Positions 35,962-44,786 are shown, counted from the first letter of the stretch. The stretch is DNA of 64,000 nucleotides from Lentzea kentuckyensis (GCF_002150765.1 NZ_MUYM01000022.1:1-64000); one strand, 5' to 3'. Translations and numbers: made by a program. The notes: generated by a model from the sequence alone, not told the origin.

Positions 35962-37022
35962 GCGGGCAACGGTATCCGGGCGATCACCGCGAAGCCGGGC
36001 GATCCGTCGACCTCGAGCGTGCCGCCCAGCGCCTCGGCCCGTGAGCGCATGCCGGTGATGCCGTGGCCCTCGGTGAACGTGCTCGGCGTGCCGGTGTCGG
36101 TCACGTGCACGACGAGCTCGTCACGCACCACGTAGACGCGAACGGACGCGGTGACGCCGGGGGAGGAGTGGCGCAGGACGTTGGTCAGCGACTCCTGCAC
36201 GATCCGGTACACCGCCAGCTGGTAGTTGTCCGGCAGTTCCACTTCGTCCACGTCGACCGTCACGTCGAGTCCTGCCTCGCGCATCCGCGCCGCCAGTGCC
36301 GGGATGTCGGCGAGCGTGATCGTTGGTGTCAAAGGAGCCGAGCCCCGCAGAGTGTCCAGTTCGGACCGCAGGCCGTCGAGGGCCTCCTTGGACGTGTCGC
36401 GGATCGCCTCCAGTGAGGCGCGGGCCTTCGCCGGGTCCTTGTCGAGCACGTACAGCGCGACGCCGGCCTGCATGGCGATCACGCTCAACCCATGTCCGAC
36501 GACGTCGTGGACCTCCTGGGCGAGCCGGAGTCGTTCGGAGATCACCGCGCGCTCGCGAACGTCCACAACGGACCGTCGCCGCAACCGCATCAGCACGCCT
36601 GCCGCGCCGGGCAGCAGGATCCACCCCGCCGACCAGGTGATCCACGACGTCACCGTGTCGTTCCACCACGGCAGGATCGCCAGTGCGTACAGCAGGGCGC
36701 ATGCGGCCGCCAGTTCGATGCGCGCGTACACGGCCACCGCGTACATCGCCGCGACGCCGCTCATCAGGATCGGGCCGAACGGGTAACCGAAAGCCAGGTA
36801 GACCACGATCGGGACGGTCGTGATCCCCACCGTCCACAGCGGACGGACCGAGCGGAACAGCAGGCCCGTGGCCGCCACCGTGATGAGCACGTAGGCGAGG
36901 ACGTCGAGGGGTGCCCCGCCCTGCAGGCGTGCGGCGAACCGCGTCCCGGCGAGTCCGAAGAACAGCAGCGCCGCGGTCAGCGCCACGTCCTGCCATTTGA
37001 TCCTGCCCAGACCGAACTCCAT
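35958..37022 (-). CDS. Sensor histidine kinase, DesK/LiaS type
   Basis: A 354-residue kinase with about five membrane helices, the HisKA_3 box with His in QEVHDVVGHGLSVIAMQAG (about residue 168) and a HATPase domain ending with GHGITGMRSRAEALGGTLE. No large extracellular loop, so it probably senses a membrane-located signal or a compound handled by the transporter. ATG 37022 is 99 bases from the divergent ABC gene. Confidence 0.9.
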   Translation of the reverse strand: MEFGLGRIKWQDVALTAALLFFGLAGTRFAARLQGGAPLDVLAYVLITVAATGLLFRSVRPLWTVGITTVPIVVYLAFGYPFGPILMSGVAAMYAVAVYARIELAAACALLYALAILPWWNDTVTSWITWSAGWILLPGAAGVLMRLRRRSVVDVRERAVISERLRLAQEVHDVVGHGLSVIAMQAGVALYVLDKDPAKARASLEAIRDTSKEALDGLRSELDTLRGSAPLTPTITLADIPALAARMREAGLDVTVDVDEVELPDNYQLAVYRIVQESLTNVLRHSSPGVTASVRVYVVRDELVVHVTDTGTPSTFTEGHGITGMRSRAEALGGTLEVDGSPGFAVIARIPLPA

Positions 37023-37047
37023 GTCGCAGACGATACGACCGGGGACG

Positions 37048-37063
37048 TACGCAGATGTGCGTA
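37048..37063. promoter_or_regulatory. Palindrome between kinase and ABC transporter genes
   Basis: Inverted repeat TACGCA-GATG-TGCGTA in the 99-base divergent intergenic region (26 bases from the kinase start, 59 from the ABC start). A good candidate for the binding site of the NarL-type regulator encoded at 35317. Confidence 0.45.
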
Positions 37064-37121
37064 TCTTCATGACGCTCCGGAGCGGACGACCCGATCGGTT
37101 CCGCGGCACACGATTGGTCCC

Positions 37122-37982
37122 ATGATCGTGACGACGGAGAAGCTGACGAAGCGCTACGGCGACCGCGCCGTGGTGGACGAGGTCAGTCTGTCCGTGCGGC
37201 GGGGCGAGGTCTACGGGTTCCTCGGTCCGAACGGCGCGGGCAAGACGACCACGATCCGCATGCTGCTGGGGCTCGTGCAGCCCACCAGCGGCTCGGCCCG
37301 GGTCCTCGGTGAGGCACCGGGCACCCCCAGGGCGTTGCTCAAGATCGGGTCGCTGATCGAGGGGCCGGGTTTCTACCCGTACCTCTCCGGCCGCGACAAC
37401 CTGCGTGTGCACGCTCACCGCAGGGGAGTCGACCGGACGCACGTCGAGGCCGCGCTGGAACAGGTCGACCTGGTGGGTGCGGCGGGGGAGAAGTTCCGCC
37501 GGTACTCGCTCGGCATGAAGCAACGGCTCGGAGTGGCCGCGGCCCTGCTCGGCCAGCCGGAGCTGCTGATCCTGGACGAGCCGACCAACGGCCTCGACCC
37601 GGCGGGCATGGCCGACATGCGTGACCTGGTGCGGGCGCTGGCGGCGCAGGGGCAGACCGTGCTGCTGTCGAGCCACCTGCTCGGTGAGGTCGAGGAGATC
37701 TGCGACCGGGTCGGCGTGATCTCTCAGGGCAAGCTGGTCGCCGAGAGCACCGTCGAGCAGCTGCGGGGCGACACCGTGCTGCTGATCAAGGCGGATCCGA
37801 TCGAGAAGGCGCACGTGCTCATCGAGGGCAGCGAACTGCGCGGCGACGTGCTGCACGTGCACCGGGACGACCCCGGCGCGCTGATCCGCACGCTGGTTCA
37901 CGCCGACGTGGACGTGCAGGAAGTGCGGCCGCTGCGCCGGACGTTGGAAGAGGTCTTCTTCGAGATGACGGGAGTGGCGTGA
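37122..37982 (+). CDS. ABC transporter ATP-binding protein
   Basis: A 286-residue ATPase of the drug/bacitracin-export type: Walker A GPNGAGKTTT, signature YSLGMKQRLGVAAALL, Walker B LLILDEPTNGLDPAG, and the ABC-2 exporter C-terminal extension. ATG 37122 starts with VTTEKLTKRYG as in the family. Coupled to the permease (TGATG). Probably exports a membrane-active compound under control of the divergent two-component system. Confidence 0.9.
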   Translation: MIVTTEKLTKRYGDRAVVDEVSLSVRRGEVYGFLGPNGAGKTTTIRMLLGLVQPTSGSARVLGEAPGTPRALLKIGSLIEGPGFYPYLSGRDNLRVHAHRRGVDRTHVEAALEQVDLVGAAGEKFRRYSLGMKQRLGVAAALLGQPELLILDEPTNGLDPAGMADMRDLVRALAAQGQTVLLSSHLLGEVEEICDRVGVISQGKLVAESTVEQLRGDTVLLIKADPIEKAHVLIEGSELRGDVLHVHRDDPGALIRTLVHADVDVQEVRPLRRTLEEVFFEMTGVA

Positions 37983-38797
37983 TGGGCAGCGTCAAGGCGG
38001 AGCTGCTGCGGCTCTGGAAGTGGCCGGCGACGTGGGTGCTGATCGGCGTCTGGCTGGTGATGTCACTGACGTTCGGCTACCTGTTCAACTACCTCGCGCT
38101 GAACGGCGGCACCAACACGCGTGACCTCTCGCAGCAGCAGCTGATCAGTGCGATGCAGCCGGAGAACGTGGGCGCGGCGGTCGTGCGCGGGCTGCCGATG
38201 TTCGGCGGCGCGATCGTCCTGGTGCTGGCCGCGCTGGCGGTCGGCAGCGGTTATGGCTGGGGCACCTGGAAGACGACGCTGACCGCCGGGCCGCGGCGGA
38301 TCTCGGCGATGGCCGGCACGGTGGGGGCGCTGGCCGTCATCGTGGGCGTCCTGGTGGCGCTGACGTTCGTGGTCGACCTGGGAGCGGCCGTCACGGTGGC
38401 GTCCCTGGAGGGCTGGGACTGGAGTCTGCCGGGTACCGCGGCGTTGAAACCGCTGGGCGCGTCACTGCTGATCGCCGCCATGTGGACGGGGTTCGGGGTG
38501 TTCCTCGGCGTGGTCACCAAGGGGCCGGCGCTCTCCGTCGGGCTCGGGCTGATGTGGGCCATCGTCACGGAGAACCTGTTGCGGGGTGTGGGATCCCTGC
38601 TCGGACCGGTCGAGTCGCTGACCGAGATCCTGCCCGGCGGTTCGGCCGGCAACCTCGCCGGTGCCGTCGGCGGATCGGGTGCTCCCGGCGTGCTGAACGA
38701 CCTCGGCGGCACCACCGCGGCGCTGTTCCTCGTCGGGTACGTGGTGTTCTTCCTGGGCGCGGCGACGCTGCTGAAGGTGCGCCGCGACCTCGTATAG
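37982..38797 (+). CDS. ABC-2 type transporter permease
   Basis: A 271-residue permease with six membrane helices. ATG 37982 overlaps the ATPase stop by one base; GTG 37979 is also possible. The last 336 bases are overlapped in antisense by the open C-terminal frame of the gene at 38462-39127. Partner of the ATPase directly upstream. Confidence 0.85.
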   Translation: MGSVKAELLRLWKWPATWVLIGVWLVMSLTFGYLFNYLALNGGTNTRDLSQQQLISAMQPENVGAAVVRGLPMFGGAIVLVLAALAVGSGYGWGTWKTTLTAGPRRISAMAGTVGALAVIVGVLVALTFVVDLGAAVTVASLEGWDWSLPGTAALKPLGASLLIAAMWTGFGVFLGVVTKGPALSVGLGLMWAIVTENLLRGVGSLLGPVESLTEILPGGSAGNLAGAVGGSGAPGVLNDLGGTTAALFLVGYVVFFLGAATLLKVRRDLV

Positions 38798-39127
38798 GGC
38801 GACGCTCGCCCAGATCAGGCCCAGCACGACCGCGACTCCGGTGGGGTAGTCGCGGTCGTGCAGTCCTGGGTTGACCGGGCCGCCGTATTGCCGCCACAGC
38901 AACGGAACCGCGAGGATGGCGACGATTCCCGTGGTGACCAGCCCGATGCCGATGGACGCGCGTTTGACGATCAGGCCGGACGCTCCGACAAGTGGTGCGA
39001 CGAGGAAGTCGTGCAGGACCACGCCGCCGCCGAGCCAGGCCAGCAGTTCGACGGTGATCTGGGGGAGCAGCAACCACGCACCCCACGCGGCCAGTCCTGC
39101 GCCTGCGATGCCGAGCAGGATTCTCAC
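38462..39127 (-). CDS. Small membrane protein with antisense C-terminal extension
   Basis: The first 115 residues are a membrane protein with four helices (RILLGIAGAGLAAWGAW..., VVLHDFLVAPLVGASGLIV). The frame then has no stop until 38462, running 336 bases antisense to the ABC permease, and this tail is Arg/Gly/Pro-rich low-complexity sequence (product 221 residues). The ancestral protein probably ended near VALYEV at about 38790. GTG 39127 overlaps the molybdopterin gene stop (GTGA). Function unknown; its position suggests a membrane partner of the molybdoenzyme. Confidence 0.6.
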   Translation of the reverse strand: MRILLGIAGAGLAAWGAWLLLPQITVELLAWLGGGVVLHDFLVAPLVGASGLIVKRASIGIGLVTTGIVAILAVPLLWRQYGGPVNPGLHDRDYPTGVAVVLGLIWASVALYEVAAHLQQRRRAQEEHHVPDEEQRRGGAAEVVQHAGSTRSADGTGEVAGRTAGQDLGQRLDRSEQGSHTPQQVLRDDGPHQPEPDGERRPLGDHAEEHPEPRPHGGDQQ

Positions 39128-40170
39128 TGGACCTCCAACGACGTGACCCACTTCGTCTGCAGGACACCTGGGCGGTTCGGGGCGATGAGCCGGCAGGGAT
39201 AGCCGTGGTCGAGGCTGAGCTCCTCGCCGTCGAGTTCGAGTGCCAGCAACGTGAGCTGGTCTTGAGCGAACGCCTCGGGCAGCGTGGTCGCGCGGTAGAG
39301 CCCGTCCTTCTCCAGCGACTCGACCCTGATGTCGCCCTTCTGCGGCACCAGGTCGGCGATTCTGACGCCGGTCCAGGTCGCGTTCTGGCTCCAGCCCTCG
39401 ACGCACGCGATCGGCAGTTCGACGGTGGTCTGCGGCATGGCCTGGAGCTCCGCCAGCGAGTAGCTCTTCGGTCCGACTTTCAGGCGCCAGTCACGCGGCA
39501 CCACGATGTTCGCGGCTTTCGCCGTGCGGTTCACCGGGAGTGCGCCTGGTGATCGCCAGGCCAGCGCCGAGATGTTGCGCAGCCACGGAACCGTGACGCC
39601 TGCCGTGGCGACGACCGCCACACCTGTGGTCAGCGCGGTGGTGCGCAGGAAAGCTCTGCGGGACAGGATGGTTCGTTCTTCGGACGCCGGTTCGAGGGTG
39701 CGCCGGATGACCGGGATCTTCACCGCGATGTGGATCAGGAGCGACCCTGCCACGATCCACGCGACGGCGTAGTGGGCGGTGGGGAAGTAGAACGACCACG
39801 GGTAGTTCTGCGCCGCGTTGAACAGCCCGGTCACCAGTTCGAAGAACGACGCCGCGATCAGCACGAAGATCGAGCCGCGTTCCAGCGCGTGCGGCACGTT
39901 CCGGACGAGCGGCCGTTCGAACAGCTTCGGGTAGACGCTCCACAACTTGGCCAGCAGCAACGGGATCGACGCGACCCCGGAGATCACGTGCACCCCCTGG
40001 GTGACCCGGTAGAGGTCGACCGGCCGGGTCGGCCACGGCCAGTCGTGCTGCACGCCGTGGCTGAGCAGCCCGGTGACGAAGCACAGCCCGAACGTGATGC
40101 CGAGCCACGTGCCGACCCGGCTGGTCACTCCGGTGTGGTGGGCGGGTGCCTTGAACGCCGGTTGCCTCAC
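39124..40170 (-). CDS. Membrane molybdopterin-dependent oxidoreductase (sulfite oxidase fold)
   Basis: A 348-residue protein. Residues 1-165 hold four membrane helices with His residues placed as in b-type cytochromes (GVQHDW, TQGVHVISGV, FPTAHYAVAW, LLIHIAVK). Then an internal twin-arginine motif SRRAFLRTTA precedes a fifth helix, and residues 215-348 are a sulfite-oxidase-type Moco domain with the Mo-ligand Cys in PIACVEGWS and W.GVRIADL. The Moco domain would face outside. GTG 40170 overlaps the methyltransferase stop (GTGA). Substrate unknown; electrons probably pass to or from quinone through the heme part. Confidence 0.8.
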   Translation of the reverse strand: MRQPAFKAPAHHTGVTSRVGTWLGITFGLCFVTGLLSHGVQHDWPWPTRPVDLYRVTQGVHVISGVASIPLLLAKLWSVYPKLFERPLVRNVPHALERGSIFVLIAASFFELVTGLFNAAQNYPWSFYFPTAHYAVAWIVAGSLLIHIAVKIPVIRRTLEPASEERTILSRRAFLRTTALTTGVAVVATAGVTVPWLRNISALAWRSPGALPVNRTAKAANIVVPRDWRLKVGPKSYSLAELQAMPQTTVELPIACVEGWSQNATWTGVRIADLVPQKGDIRVESLEKDGLYRATTLPEAFAQDQLTLLALELDGEELSLDHGYPCRLIAPNRPGVLQTKWVTSLEVQ

Positions 40171-40766
40171 AACCGCTCCCAGCAGGCGAACCAGCGACCG
40201 GCGCGTTCTTGTTGCCAGAGCAGGAAGAACCCGGCGGTTTCGAGGGACTCGGCGTCGCTCCAGGCCCACGGGAACCACTGGCCCTTGGTGCCTTCGGTCC
40301 GCACCCGTGCCTGACCGATCGTCAGTCCGGAACCCGGCTGCTCGACCTCGACGACGACGGTTCCGCTGGGACGGAGGATCTGGTGGGCACGGCGCAGGAG
40401 TGCGGCCGGGTCACCGCCGATGCCGATGTTGCCGTCGGCGAGCAGCATGTGGTGCCAGCGTCCTTCGCCTGGGAGCAGGTCGAACACGTCGCGGCGGATG
40501 GCGACGCCGCCGCGCGCGGTGGTGCGGCGAACGGCTTCCGGGGAGACGTCGACGCCGAGGGCCTGGACGTTGCGGGCCAGCAGGGCGGCGACCAGGCGTC
40601 CGGGTCCGCAGCCGACGTCCAGGGTGGGGCCGGTGCAGGCGTCGAGGAGGACGGAGTCCCCGCCGGCGGCGTCGGCCTGCCAGCGGGCGACGGACAGCTC
40701 GCGCGGCGTGGCGCCGGGAAGGTCGAGCCAGCTGGGGGTGCCTTTGAGGGCTTGGTCGAACATCAT
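40167..40766 (-). CDS. Class I SAM-dependent methyltransferase
   Basis: A 199-residue methyltransferase with the SAM-binding motif LDVGCGPGRLVAALL (about residues 47-61) and a Rossmann-type order (GVDVSPEAVR, HMLLADGNIGIGGDP, RPSGTVVVEVEQPG). Substrate unknown. Two ATG codons (40766 and 40763) fit. It is coupled to the molybdopterin protein by a 4-base overlap and probably heads that operon. It is separated from the glycosyltransferase genes by the repeat region 40767-41148. Confidence 0.8.
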   Translation of the reverse strand: MMFDQALKGTPSWLDLPGATPRELSVARWQADAAGGDSVLLDACTGPTLDVGCGPGRLVAALLARNVQALGVDVSPEAVRRTTARGGVAIRRDVFDLLPGEGRWHHMLLADGNIGIGGDPAALLRRAHQILRPSGTVVVEVEQPGSGLTIGQARVRTEGTKGQWFPWAWSDAESLETAGFFLLWQQERAGRWFACWERL

Positions 40767-41148
40767 CAGGCCACCGCCTGGCTGCCGGGGTGCTGGCCGG
40801 CGTTTGCAAGTACCACCAACTGTTGATCGAATCGCCGCCAACTACACCCAACTTGTTCGATGCCCGCCGAACCGGTGGCGCGCCGGCGAGGCCGAAGCGG
40901 CCTGTTGGTGGAGAAGTGCCTGTTGATGTTGAGTTGGTGGTACTTGCAGGACTTTGTCAACGAATCCCGACGGCGCCCGATCTGTCCACTCTGGACGTTG
41001 ATGAAGGGAGCTTTCCCAAACCTCAGGTTGATGAAAGCTCCCTTCATCAACCTCAGTACGGCGGGCACACTCGGACATACTGGACAATCGCGGCTCCAGC
41101 TCAGGGTCGAGCGTGACTCGCCGACAGAGTCCTTGCCGATGCCATCTG
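40767..41148. repeat. Repeat-rich intergenic region
   Basis: No gene. Positions 40804-40820 and 40933-40949 are perfect 17-base inverted repeats (TGCAAGTACCACCAACT). The stretch 40840-40949 matches pieces of 19-262 at the window start, with 36 identical bases at 40914-40949. Further right, 40997-41051 is a strong hairpin listed separately. Short open frames here only follow the repeats. Confidence 0.6.
40997..41051. repeat. Perfect 19-bp inverted repeat (GAAAGCTCCCTTC type)
   Basis: Arms GTTGATGAAGGGAGCTTTC (40997-41015) and GAAAGCTCCCTTCATCAAC (41033-41051), 17-base loop. The core GGGAGCTTTC recurs in the two hairpins at 60171-60340, so it belongs to a dispersed intergenic hairpin family. 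No U-tract follows, so a plain terminator is not certain. Confidence 0.7.
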
Positions 41149-41784
41149 TCATCGGGCCACCGCCGCGACGTCGGCGAGCGTGGTGGCGAACCGGCTGTGC
41201 GGCACCAAGGTGGCCACCGCGCGGGCGTCCACCATGGTGTCCACATCGGACAGCATCGGCAGCGTCCGCACCTTCAAGCCCTGCAGCGCGTCGAGCGTCC
41301 GCGCCCCAGTGTCCGCGCGTGACATCGGCACGTCCCGCAGCACCTCAGCCCGCAGCGGATCGCGCAGTCCGAGAGCCCACCAGCCACCGTCGAGCGCGAA
41401 CCCCAGCGCGGCCTCCTCGAACTCCGCGCAGGACTCCAGCAGCGAGGGCGTCACCTGCGGGGTGTCCATGCCGATCTGCAGCACCGGCATCCCGAACCGC
41501 GCGATGTCGGCGTGCGCGTGCACCAGGCGTTCGGCGAACGTCCGGCCCCGCTGCGGGATCACCACGCACTCCGCCAGGGCGTCCCGCACGTCCTCACGGC
41601 CCACCACCCCGGCCAGCGCCACCACGGGCACCGCACCGGGCGTCGACAACGCGGCTTCCAGGGTGTCGAGCAGCGACGCCGCTGCCACGTCCGCGGCTTC
41701 CTCGGCCGTCAGAGGCGGGCACAGCCGGGTCTTCACCTGGCCAGGCACGGGGGACTTGGCCATGATCAGCAGGCAGAACCTCAT
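41149..41784 (-). CDS. DUF2064/TIGR04282-family glycosyltransferase-like protein
   Basis: A 211-residue protein of the DUF2064 family, related to nucleotidyl/GT-A glycosyltransferases (start LLIMAKSPVPGQVKTRLCPP, then IGMDTPQVTP where GT-A enzymes carry the metal motif, and ALGFALDGGWWALGL). Members sit beside GT2 genes and may make or transfer an activated sugar. It overlaps the GT2 gene by 4 bases (ATGA). Confidence 0.8.
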   Translation of the reverse strand: MRFCLLIMAKSPVPGQVKTRLCPPLTAEEAADVAAASLLDTLEAALSTPGAVPVVALAGVVGREDVRDALAECVVIPQRGRTFAERLVHAHADIARFGMPVLQIGMDTPQVTPSLLESCAEFEEAALGFALDGGWWALGLRDPLRAEVLRDVPMSRADTGARTLDALQGLKVRTLPMLSDVDTMVDARAVATLVPHSRFATTLADVAAVAR

Positions 41785-42419
41785 CGCAGCACTCCCGCCA
41801 TGTCCCGCGCCGCCCGCAGCGTGCCGCGCACCGAGCCCGAGACCTTGGAGCGCGTCCCGGCCGCACGGGGGCCGTAGGTCACGTCCACCTCGCGCACGCG
41901 CCAGCCCGCCGACGCCGCGCGCACCAGCAGTTCGAGCGGGTAGCCGAACGCGCGGTCCCGCACGTCCAGGGCCAGCAGGGCTTCGCGGCGGCACACCCGC
42001 AGCGGCGCGATGTCGTGCACGTTCAGGCCGCGGCGGCGCAACAGGCTGGAGATCACGGCGTTGCCGGCTCGCGCGTGCCATGGCCAGACACCGGACGAGA
42101 CCGGCACCCGGCGGCCCACCACCAGGTCGGCGTCAGCGAGCAGGTCGGCCATGGCGGGCAGTTCGGCGAGAGCCAGCGAGCCGTCGGCATCGGAGAAAGC
42201 GACCAGGTCCGAAGTAGCGGCCAGAAGGCCGGTGTGCACGGCGGCGCCGTAGCCGCGGCGGGGCTCGTGCACGACCAATGCTCCGTGCGCCTCGGCGATC
42301 GCGGGGGAGCCGTCGGTCGAGCCGTTGTCCACGACTATCGCGCGGCATCCGGCAGGCAGGGTGGCGAGCACGGCCGGCAGTGCGGCGGCCTCGTCCAGGC
42401 AGGGCAACACGACATCCAT
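41781..42419 (-). CDS. Family 2 glycosyltransferase
   Basis: A 212-residue GT2 enzyme: start VVLPCLDEAAALP, VVDNGSTDGS, and FSDADGSL (DXD-type metal motif at about 90). The size and lack of a membrane tail fit dolichyl-phosphate-mannose-synthase-like enzymes that charge a lipid carrier. ATG 42419 starts the first strand. Coupled to DUF2064 by ATGA and divergent from the GT-C-like membrane protein, which could use the lipid-linked sugar. Confidence 0.85.
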   Translation of the reverse strand: MDVVLPCLDEAAALPAVLATLPAGCRAIVVDNGSTDGSPAIAEAHGALVVHEPRRGYGAAVHTGLLAATSDLVAFSDADGSLALAELPAMADLLADADLVVGRRVPVSSGVWPWHARAGNAVISSLLRRRGLNVHDIAPLRVCRREALLALDVRDRAFGYPLELLVRAASAGWRVREVDVTYGPRAAGTRSKVSGSVRGTLRAARDMAGVLR

Positions 42420-42540
42420 GCGTCCACCCTGGACCATTGGAAAGTCTTGTGGTGCTTAAGGAATTGTTACGCACGAAAGAGTTCTTACGGTTGTCTTGCG
42501 TGGTCAGCGGACATCCGCGCGACCCCCTAAGTTGGGCGCG

Positions 42541-43707
42541 GTGCGTCTAGTCATCGCCGGTCTGCTCGTCGCTGCCGCCATCATCGTCGGGCTCGTCGTC
42601 AACGCCCACGACCCCAACGTCATCTTCGCCGCGGCGGCGCCACTTTTCGGCGACTGGCAGCCGCACATCGGTCCGGGCACACCCGCGGCCGTCCTGATCG
42701 CGTTCCTCGTCATCGCCAAGGGACCGGAGCTCGCGCAGCACCGGTTCGCGTTGCCGATCGCCTACGCGGCCTCGGTCACCTTCACCTTCAGCCTGGCGAT
42801 GATCGACGGCTGGGGCCGGTTCGTCACCAGGCTGACGACCGAGGACGAGTACCTGCACGAGGTTCCCCAGGTCACCGACATCCCGGCCATGCTCCGCGGG
42901 TTCGCCGCGCGCATCCCCGACTTCCAGCCTGATTCGTGGACCACGCACGTCTCCGGGCACCCACCGGGCGCGCTGCTCACGTTCGTCGCGCTGGACCGCG
43001 TCGGGCTCGGCGGGGGAGCGGCCGCGTCGATCTTCTGCGTCCTGGTCGGGTCGCTCGCGGTCATCGCCGTCCCACTGACCATCAAGAACAACGCGGTGCT
43101 GCCGTTCCTGGTGCTGTTCCCCGGCGCCGTGTGGGTCGGGGCGTCGGCGGACGGCATGTTCATGGGCGTCGCCGCGGTCGGGATCTACCTGCTCACCAGG
43201 TGGCCGTTGCTGGGCGGCGTCGTGCTGGGCTGGTGCCTGTTCCTGTCGTACGGCCTGGTCCTGCTCGCCCCGCTCGCCCTCATCGCCGTCGGCAGGAAGG
43301 CCGTCTGGGCGATCGCGGGCGCGCTGGCCGTGGTGGGTGCGTTCGCGCTGGCAGGCTTCTGGTGGCTCGACGGCTACGAGCTCGTCAAAATCCGCTACTA
43401 CCAGGGCATCGGCGACACCCGTCCGTACTGGTACTGGGTGTGGGCGAATCTCGCGGCGCTCGCGCTGGTGATCGGCCCGGCCGCGATCAAGGGTCTGCGC
43501 AGGGACAAGTGGGTGATCGGAGCGGCCGTCGCGATCCTGGCGGCCGATCTGTCCGGGCTGAGCAAGGCCGAGACCGAACGGATCTGGCTGCCGTTCGCGA
43601 TCTGGCTCATGGCGGGCACGGCCAAGCTGGACCACCAGAAGAGGTGGCTCACCGCGCAGGCCGTCACGGCACTGGCGGTGAACCACCTCGTGCTCACGAA
43701 CTGGTGA
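42541..43707 (+). CDS. Polytopic membrane protein, GT-C-like
   Basis: A 388-residue membrane protein with about ten helices and one large early loop (LTTEDEYLHEVPQV, WTTHVSGHPPGALLTF). The architecture and the acidic loop motif resemble actinobacterial GT-C glycosyltransferases that use polyprenyl-phosphate sugars, although overall similarity is weak. GTG 42541 puts a helix at the very start. The last 14 bases overlap the convergent epimerase gene. Confidence 0.6.
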   Translation: MRLVIAGLLVAAAIIVGLVVNAHDPNVIFAAAAPLFGDWQPHIGPGTPAAVLIAFLVIAKGPELAQHRFALPIAYAASVTFTFSLAMIDGWGRFVTRLTTEDEYLHEVPQVTDIPAMLRGFAARIPDFQPDSWTTHVSGHPPGALLTFVALDRVGLGGGAAASIFCVLVGSLAVIAVPLTIKNNAVLPFLVLFPGAVWVGASADGMFMGVAAVGIYLLTRWPLLGGVVLGWCLFLSYGLVLLAPLALIAVGRKAVWAIAGALAVVGAFALAGFWWLDGYELVKIRYYQGIGDTRPYWYWVWANLAALALVIGPAAIKGLRRDKWVIGAAVAILAADLSGLSKAETERIWLPFAIWLMAGTAKLDHQKRWLTAQAVTALAVNHLVLTNW

Positions 43708-44734
43708 CCGGTTCCCGCTGTTCGGCGAACGCGAACTCCCGCACGCCCTCGGTGAACCCGACCTGAGCCTCGAAACCCAGCACGTCCAACGCCTTCGCGG
43801 GCGACGCGACCACGTGCCGCACATCGCCGGGACGTGCCCCGCCCACGATCGCGGGTGTCGGGCCGTCGCACGCCTCGGCCAGCGCGAATGCCAGCTCGCC
43901 GATCGTGTGCGGCGTGCCGGAGCACACGTTCACCGCCTCGAAGCCGGGCCGCGGTGACGACAACGCCAGCACGTTGGCTCGCGCCACGTCGGTGACGTGC
44001 ACGAAGTCGCGCCGCTGCCGCCCGTCCTCCATCACCCGAGGAGCGACACCGTTCTGCAGCGCCGACCGGAAGATCGACGCGACACCGGCGTACGGGGTGT
44101 CGCGCGGCATCCGCGGGCCGTAGACGTTGTGGTACCGCAACGCCCACACACTGCCGCCGGTCTGCCGCGCCCACGCCACCGCGAGGTGCTCCTGCGCCAG
44201 CTTCGTCGCGGCGTAGGTGCTGCGCGGCTCCAGCGGAGCGTCCTCGGGTACCAGCTCGGACACGACGAAGTCGCCGCAGAAGCAGCGAGGTTCGTACACG
44301 CCACGTGCCACATCATCCGCGGACCGTTCGGCGCGCACGATTCCGTGCGACAGGCAGCGGTAGCGCCCCTCGCCGTACACGACCATCGAGGACGCCAGCA
44401 CCAGCCGGGACACGCCGGCCCGGTACATCTCGGCCAGCAACACCGCCGTGCCGAGGTCGTTGTGGCGCGCGTAGGAGGGCGCGTCGAACGGATCCACGCC
44501 GTGGCCGACCATCGCGGCCTGGTGACATACCGCGTCCACAGTGGACAACAGAGGCTGCAGGACTTCGGGAGAGTTGACGTCTCCGACCACGAGTTCGTGG
44601 TCCAGCAGGGGAGCGGCACCATGTGCTTCGGGCAGCAGCGCGTCGAGCAGGACGCACTCGTGGCCCTGTGCGGCCAGCTCGTCCGCGACGTGCGATCCGA
44701 TGAACCCTGCCCCGCCGGTGATCAGTACTCGCAT
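43694..44734 (-). CDS. NAD-dependent sugar-nucleotide epimerase/dehydratase
   Basis: A 346-residue extended SDR enzyme: NAD motif GGAGFIGSH at residues 7-15, the catalytic triad Ser in ASSMVVYGEG and Tyr-Lys in STYAATK, and the substrate-side YHNVYGPRM. Typical of UDP-glucose 4-epimerase or dTDP-glucose dehydratase relatives. A cysteine-rich insert (EPRCFCGDF) is unusual. ATG 44734 starts the first strand. Probably supplies a modified sugar to the neighbouring glycosyltransferases. Confidence 0.85.
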   Translation of the reverse strand: MRVLITGGAGFIGSHVADELAAQGHECVLLDALLPEAHGAAPLLDHELVVGDVNSPEVLQPLLSTVDAVCHQAAMVGHGVDPFDAPSYARHNDLGTAVLLAEMYRAGVSRLVLASSMVVYGEGRYRCLSHGIVRAERSADDVARGVYEPRCFCGDFVVSELVPEDAPLEPRSTYAATKLAQEHLAVAWARQTGGSVWALRYHNVYGPRMPRDTPYAGVASIFRSALQNGVAPRVMEDGRQRRDFVHVTDVARANVLALSSPRPGFEAVNVCSGTPHTIGELAFALAEACDGPTPAIVGGARPGDVRHVVASPAKALDVLGFEAQVGFTEGVREFAFAEQREPVTSS

Positions 44735-44786
44735 GCACCGACCGTAGGACCGCACAGCACCGTCAGCGCCCTCAGGAGCTCAGCCG

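Noticed and set aside
40766..41246. Several short open frames on both strands in the repeat region.
   Set aside because: Their sequence follows the inverted repeats (for example AFINLR-like pieces from both hairpin arms), so they have no independent coding signal.
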